Source: Hodarchaeum sp048939725
Lineage (GTDB): Archaea > Asgardarchaeota > Heimdallarchaeia > Hodarchaeales > Hodarchaeaceae
Direction of reading: 5' to 3'
DNA length: 8,909 nt
Assembly (NCBI GenBank): GCA_048939725.1
Contig: JBHLPG010000157.1
Span: forward strand, 1-8,909
Positions 5,237 to 8,909 of this stretch are shown here, piece by piece. Below the pieces are notes generated by a model that made no database searches, was not told the DNA's origin, and saw only the letters and a list, made by a program, of their open reading frames with translations. Position numbers and translations under genes: made by a program. Positions within the stretch are counted from its first letter, which is position 1, and every line of letters begins with the position of its first letter.

Positions 5237-6814
5237 ATGGCGCCTAAAAGGAAATTTTTGCCAAAAAAGTCTATTGATCTTGAGCGATCAGAAATTAGAT
5301 ATATCTTCTTCTCCAATGATCAAGACTCTCTGATTTCCGATTTTTCCACTATTGGATTTGAAGAACTCCACTATAAGGAAACTCCTGTAACTCAAACAGT
5401 CTATTTTGGGTCGAAGTTGGGGCTTAAACCAGGATTATCTATCAAAGCACGAGTATATTCGCCAGAAAACATCCAAAACTCATGGCAGATAACTAGAGAT
5501 ACACCTTTCAATTTCTTAGAAGTAAAATCAACTGTATCACAAGATGACAAAACTCAGAGTTTGATCTCAGATTCCCATACTAAAATGACCCATAATGTCA
5601 TTTTTCGTATTCAAAGAGCGTCGGAAGATGGTTTACTTCGTGATTCTAGTCTGAAAATCAAAAGCCGATTAAAAAAGCGTCCCGCTATACCTGAAAGCTC
5701 TACTTCAACATTGACCTTTTCTGAGATCGTAACTTTGTTAACGGAACCGAGTGAATTAGATGAAGAACTGTCTGGAGATGCAAAGAATTTGTTAAATAGC
5801 AAAATTCGTCCTTTGTATCACAAATCCCTAAAAGCCCATATGATGACACAGTATAGTCGGATTCATCTTGTTCCTAAACCAGAATATTCAGATTGGAAGA
5901 AAATTATTCGAATAACAATCGATCCAGGGGTCGAATATTATGCATTAACTCAAATGGGAGATATTAAAGACAATCCAGATACTTTGGTCGAATTTGTAAC
6001 AAAAGAAAAACATTGTCGTCTTGAGTTCAAGCTTGATCCTTTGAGAGTGAAAGAGGAAGGATTAAACGAGAAAATTGCGCATATCCTAAGGAAATATGGG
6101 TGTATAGCCTGTTTATCTAAAAAATGGACTGGTCTTACTGTTATTTCAGAGCGGTATATCGAGAAACAAGCACTTTGGAGAGAACCGTTAGGCAAGCATA
6201 TATCAGGATTTTTCCCAGTAGATCCGAGCTGGTTTACATATGGAAGTGTTTCTGTTGTTTTCCATCGGTTTATTAAACCCTCCTCAATTTTCTCAACCTA
6301 TGAGGAAGAACCAAATATTTTGGTGAAAAATCAAAACTTTATATCAGGATATATGGGCGTTCCCACACCTAATATTGTAATGACTGTTGAGGGACCATAT
6401 GTAAATTATAATTTATCCTCTGAAAGCTACCCAGTGAAATTATGGAAAGATTTGCCCGATTTTTATATTCAAGAGGATCTGGATCATCCAGTACGGTCTA
6501 CTGTTGTATCCTGTAAGAAGGAATTAGATGATATTATCCATAAATCGGTAGAAATCGAGAAATATTCTTATTTCAGAAGTTATGGATTCCTAGTAGTTGT
6601 AAATCCCTCAAATCGTGTTTATAAATTAACAATTGAACGGAAAACGGATGTTAAAGGGGAGGAAACAAAAACTGAAGTGTACTGTAAATTGAGATATGTT
6701 GGAACCAAACATGGTTTGCATAAAGTAAATGTTCCTGACATTTATAGGGAGTTACATCTTTTCTATAATGAATTTGCGTCAACAATGACACATCCAATCG
6801 ACAAATTTGATTGA
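5237..6814 (+). CDS. VTC/CYTH-like (triphosphate tunnel) domain protein with an unassigned C-terminal half
   Basis: The first 300 of 525 residues follow the order of motifs in VTC-type polyphosphate polymerases. These are SEIRYIF (18-24, the ExKY strand, with R for K), TVYFGSKLGLKPGLSIKARVYS (54-75, the YFDT and RxRxY strands), FLEVKST (93-99), YSRIHLV (206-212), IRITID (224-229), LEFKL (262-266) and CLSKKW (292-297). K70, R72, K97, R208, R225, E263 and K295 would line the tunnel that binds triphosphate; yeast Vtc4 uses such a tunnel to make polyphosphate from ATP. A polar insert (about 100-190) separates the two halves. Residues about 300-525 match no family I know and have no membrane segment. 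No SPX domain is seen. Cytosolic polyphosphate synthesis is the first guess; other triphosphate hydrolysis or binding is possible. It stands alone, with its own likely promoter at about 5180. Confidence 0.6.
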   Translation: MAPKRKFLPKKSIDLERSEIRYIFFSNDQDSLISDFSTIGFEELHYKETPVTQTVYFGSKLGLKPGLSIKARVYSPENIQNSWQITRDTPFNFLEVKSTVSQDDKTQSLISDSHTKMTHNVIFRIQRASEDGLLRDSSLKIKSRLKKRPAIPESSTSTLTFSEIVTLLTEPSELDEELSGDAKNLLNSKIRPLYHKSLKAHMMTQYSRIHLVPKPEYSDWKKIIRITIDPGVEYYALTQMGDIKDNPDTLVEFVTKEKHCRLEFKLDPLRVKEEGLNEKIAHILRKYGCIACLSKKWTGLTVISERYIEKQALWREPLGKHISGFFPVDPSWFTYGSVSVVFHRFIKPSSIFSTYEEEPNILVKNQNFISGYMGVPTPNIVMTVEGPYVNYNLSSESYPVKLWKDLPDFYIQEDLDHPVRSTVVSCKKELDDIIHKSVEIEKYSYFRSYGFLVVVNPSNRVYKLTIERKTDVKGEETKTEVYCKLRYVGTKHGLHKVNVPDIYRELHLFYNEFASTMTHPIDKFD

Positions 6815-6828
6815 TATGTGGAAAAGGA

Positions 6829-6845
6829 GATTTTTTGTTAAAAAA
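6829..6845. terminator. Bidirectional T6/A6 terminator between convergent genes
   Basis: GATTTTTTGTTA begins 15 bases after the stop of the VTC-like gene and runs straight into A6 (6840-6845), so each strand carries a T6 run. TTTTTT-GTT-AAAAAA can also fold as a small hairpin. It would end both the plus-strand gene and the minus-strand LRR transcript, whose stop is at 6888. Confidence 0.55.
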
Positions 6846-6887
6846 GTGATAAAAGGTAATGGGTTATCTAGAATTCATTAGACTCCC

Positions 6888-8117
6888 CTAAACAACATGA
6901 ACTAGTGAAGAATTTTGATACACATGTGGGATCGTTCTTAGTTGGATTTCATCGATTTCAATCCGTTGAAGCTTTGGCATTGTAAATAATGCCTCTGGAA
7001 TGTCAATGGGATTATTACTTAACCCGAGAACTTGTAACTTCTCCATTTTAGTAAAATCAGGTAAGGATTCAAGTTGATTGTTATTAAGGTAAAGGAATCG
7101 TAAATTATGTAAATTAATTATTTCATTAGGCAGAGATGATAATCCATTGCTATCTAGTTTTAATTCAGTTAATTGAACCAATTTACCAAAGGAAGGAGGA
7201 ATTTCTTCCAATTGATTCGATTTTAAATCTATTTTCTCTAAAGAAACCAAATTCCCAATTTCAGGGGGTAAATCTTGCAATCGATTATGGTATAGACCAA
7301 GTTCTTGAAGATGGATTAGATTTTTTAATTCAGCAGGTAGTGAAACAAGCTCATTAAACCTAAGTTCTATGCGAAGCAGTTGAGTTAGTGAAAATAACTC
7401 AGGAGGTAATGAATTGAACTTGTTATACCTAAGATCAATTCTTTGTAGCTTGTTTAAGGAATGAATTGATTTCGGTAGACCAGTTAAGCGGTTTTTTTGA
7501 AGATTCAAATAGTTTAGATTAGTCAGCTGACCCAATTCTTCTGGTATTTCAACAAGCTTATTCGTTCTTATCGATAAGCGTTCAAGACATTTTAAATTCC
7601 AGAAACTTCTGGGGAGATCAATTAAATGGTTAACTCGCAGATCTAAGCTTCTCAGAGATATAAGATCCCCAAAGTTCTCTGGAAGGAATTTCAGGTTATT
7701 TCGCCCGAGATCCAAGGTTTTGAGTTTTTTAAGAGCGCATAATTCCGAGGGAAACGTGATAAAATCGTTACTTTGTAGATTCAAACGTTCTAAAGCGTTT
7801 GATAAATTGATAAGGGATGTTGGGAGAGAAGATAGATAATTGAGATTCAAATCCAACCGTCTTAAGGATTTCAGGTCACCCAGAGTCTCTGGTAAGGACG
7901 TTATAAGATTTCGATCTAAAATTAGCCTTTCTAAGTACTTAAACTCACCAATTATCTCTGGTACATCCTCCAGACCTAGATTTGATAAGTCTAAATTGAT
8001 AATTTTACTATTAAAGAAGGTTGTGTTATTCCGTTTCAATATCTTATTTGTTATATACTCAGGATATTCATAATTTAATTTTTCAATCAAGCTCGTGAAT
8101 AATGGCATATCAGACAT
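6888..8117 (-). CDS. Leucine-rich repeat protein, 16 repeats
   Basis: The 409-residue protein is almost entirely LRR. An N-terminal cap (1-38, helix-like, LFTSLIEKLNYEYPEYI) is followed by 16 repeats from residue 39, nearly all 23 residues long, of the form LxxLxLxxNxLxxLPxxhxxLxx, as in Shoc2 and other LPxx-type LRR proteins. The repeat starting LRRLD has 24 residues and the two starting LRFLYL and LQVLGL have 22. The last (QRIEIDEIQLRTIP) is degenerate and closes the solenoid. There is no signal peptide, membrane helix or attached enzyme domain, so it is probably a cytosolic protein-binding scaffold; in eukaryotes this LRR type often binds small GTPases. The start at 8117 has GTGAG five bases upstream. 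It lies 15 bases behind another LRR gene and almost certainly shares its transcript. Confidence 0.85.
   Translation of the reverse strand: MSDMPLFTSLIEKLNYEYPEYITNKILKRNNTTFFNSKIINLDLSNLGLEDVPEIIGEFKYLERLILDRNLITSLPETLGDLKSLRRLDLNLNYLSSLPTSLINLSNALERLNLQSNDFITFPSELCALKKLKTLDLGRNNLKFLPENFGDLISLRSLDLRVNHLIDLPRSFWNLKCLERLSIRTNKLVEIPEELGQLTNLNYLNLQKNRLTGLPKSIHSLNKLQRIDLRYNKFNSLPPELFSLTQLLRIELRFNELVSLPAELKNLIHLQELGLYHNRLQDLPPEIGNLVSLEKIDLKSNQLEEIPPSFGKLVQLTELKLDSNGLSSLPNEIINLHNLRFLYLNNNQLESLPDFTKMEKLQVLGLSNNPIDIPEALFTMPKLQRIEIDEIQLRTIPHVYQNSSLVHVV
6927..8003 (-). repeat. 69-base coding repeat units of the LRR array
   Basis: Sixteen consecutive units of about 69 bases encode the LRRs of the complete gene. 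The units agree in the codons for the consensus L, N and LP positions but differ strongly elsewhere, so they are old duplications and not recent copies. Three units deviate from 69 bases by one codon, without breaking the frame. Confidence 0.7.
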
Positions 8118-8122
8118 ATTTA

Positions 8123-8127
8123 CTCAC
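8123..8127 (-). promoter_or_regulatory. Ribosome-binding site of the downstream LRR gene
   Basis: GTGAG on the minus strand lies in the 15-base spacer between the two LRR genes, five bases before the ATG at 8117. It decides that start over the in-frame ATG at 8108 and supports independent translation of the second gene from a shared message. Confidence 0.5.
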
Positions 8128-8132
8128 GTCGT

Positions 8133-8909
8133 TTAGTCTTGAATGACACATCCCTGCGCTTCCAGATCTTTTACAGAGGCAAAATCAAGATTAAATGGAT
8201 TTGATGCCAGATTTAGAAATTTAAGATTAGGAAAATTCGTAAAATTTATTTCTACGTCTTTTATGTTATTTGATGCGACATCTAACACTTCCAGCGATTC
8301 GATTTCTTCTAATTCCTTGGGAAGACTGGAAATCTGATTGTTATCCACGTACAATACCTTAAGGTTATGCAATCCAGATAAAATTGTAAGTTCTTTGAGT
8401 AAATTATGACCTAAGTAAAGATATTCTAATTTCTTCAGATCAGAAAAAGTTTCTGGAAGATTAGATAATGAATTGTTATTTAATCTTAATTCGGTTAATT
8501 TAGGGAAATTAGTGAATTCCGCAGGAAGAGTCTTAATTTGGTTATTTTGCCCTTCTAAGCGAGTTAATTGTTCAAGCTGACCAATTGTTTCGGGAATTAC
8601 CTTGATCTGGTTATCATAAAAACTCAAAACTATAAGATTGGTCAGATTACCAATTTCCTCTGGTAGCTTGGAAAATTGGTTAGAAACTAAGTCCAAGCGT
8701 GTAAGACTGGTCAAGTTGAAGAAAGATTTAGGGAGTTGCTTCAACATATTTGAACGAAAATCTATTCTGCTCAAATTATGAAGTTCTCCGATTGAATCTG
8801 GTAATGAGGAGATCCTGTTCTTCTGTAAATTAATAAATTCAAGTTTATGCAAATTTTTGATTTTGTAGGGTAGAGTCACAAGATGATTGTTACCAAGGTC
8901 GATAATTTT
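8133..8909 (-). CDS. Leucine-rich repeat protein, C-terminal part, cut by window edge
   Basis: The frame is open to the right edge, giving 258 residues that begin KIIDLGNNHLVTLP, already inside a repeat. An in-frame GTG at 8879 is therefore not the start. Eleven repeats are visible, mostly 23 residues (for example LTRLDLVSNQFSKLPEEIGN), ending in a proper C-terminal cap (NPFNLDFASVKDLEAQGCVIQD). One unit (LEYLYLGHNLLKEL) has 22 residues and lacks the LP pair, and one near the end has DVE in place of LP. The intact cap, and the separate N-terminal cap and ribosome site of the next gene, argue that these are two tandem genes rather than one gene broken by a frameshift. The role is most likely protein binding in the cytosol; domains upstream of the edge are unknown. 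Confidence 0.8.
   Translation of the reverse strand, partial: KIIDLGNNHLVTLPYKIKNLHKLEFINLQKNRISSLPDSIGELHNLSRIDFRSNMLKQLPKSFFNLTSLTRLDLVSNQFSKLPEEIGNLTNLIVLSFYDNQIKVIPETIGQLEQLTRLEGQNNQIKTLPAEFTNFPKLTELRLNNNSLSNLPETFSDLKKLEYLYLGHNLLKELTILSGLHNLKVLYVDNNQISSLPKELEEIESLEVLDVASNNIKDVEINFTNFPNLKFLNLASNPFNLDFASVKDLEAQGCVIQD

Noticed and set aside
8118..8132. Single LRR gene split by a frameshift or nonsense mutation
   Set aside because: The upstream protein has a complete C-terminal cap, and the downstream one has its own N-terminal cap and a GTGAG ribosome site five bases before the ATG, so two genes are more likely.
7136..8337. Plus-strand frames opposite the LRR genes
   Set aside because: They are by-products of the repetitive LRR coding sequence on the other strand.
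8877..8879. GTG as start of the right-edge LRR gene
   Set aside because: The ten codons upstream to the edge continue the LRR consensus in frame (IIDLGNNHL), so the GTG codes an internal valine.
1..8909. CRISPR array, insertion sequence, tRNA or rRNA
   Set aside because: I saw no regularly spaced identical repeats with unique spacers, no transposase motifs with terminal repeats, and no cloverleaf or rRNA-like sequence. The only periodic DNA is the 69-base coding repeat of the LRR genes.

Overview
The window looks like a chromosomal fragment from an AT-rich archaeon. The genes are spaced by AT-rich intergenic stretches with archaeal-type TATA boxes and short T-runs after stops. There are two winged-helix regulators of archaeal type, one of them membrane-anchored, and an N-anchored extracytoplasmic protein packed with N-glycosylation sequons. 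Together with long Shoc2-like 23-residue leucine-rich repeat (LRR) proteins and a VTC/CYTH-like protein, this makes an Asgard-type archaeon my best guess. That placement is inference from gene content; no rRNA or ribosomal protein is present to test it.

Layout. At the left edge is the first 28 codons of a minus-strand gene with the N-terminal signature of a DEAD/DEAH-type helicase. Behind it is a cytosolic winged-helix regulator (253-954, minus). A 329-base AT-rich spacer with a perfect 7+7 dyad leads to a doubtful small basic ORF (1284-1478) and a YCII-like protein (1594-1893, plus). This last gene converges on an acetoacetate-decarboxylase-family enzyme (1917-2705, minus). A divergent promoter region with three phased TTGAT words separates that enzyme from a two-gene plus-strand unit: a membrane-anchored, sequon-rich extracytoplasmic protein (2888-3637) and a winged-helix protein with two C-terminal membrane helices (3671-4156). 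A DUF998-like six-helix membrane protein (4126-4850, minus) converges on that unit. It is interrupted by ten Ns, and its true C-terminus can be recognised beyond the gap in another frame. After a 386-base spacer comes a 525-residue protein (5237-6814, plus) whose N-terminal 300 residues carry VTC/CYTH triphosphate-tunnel motifs. The right part holds two tandem minus-strand LRR genes (8133 to beyond the edge, then 6888-8117) with a 15-base spacer.

How the genes may work together. The clearest functional unit is 2888-4156, a cell-surface protein co-transcribed with a membrane-tethered DNA-binding protein, which suggests an outside-to-promoter signalling pair. The VTC-like protein has no obvious partner in the window. 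The two LRR proteins are probably protein-interaction scaffolds from one transcript. The most useful points for follow-up are the VTC-like protein with its unassigned C-terminal half, the surface-protein/membrane-regulator pair, the frame reconstruction across the assembly gap, and a shared 12-mer placed 14-15 bases after two plus-strand stops.
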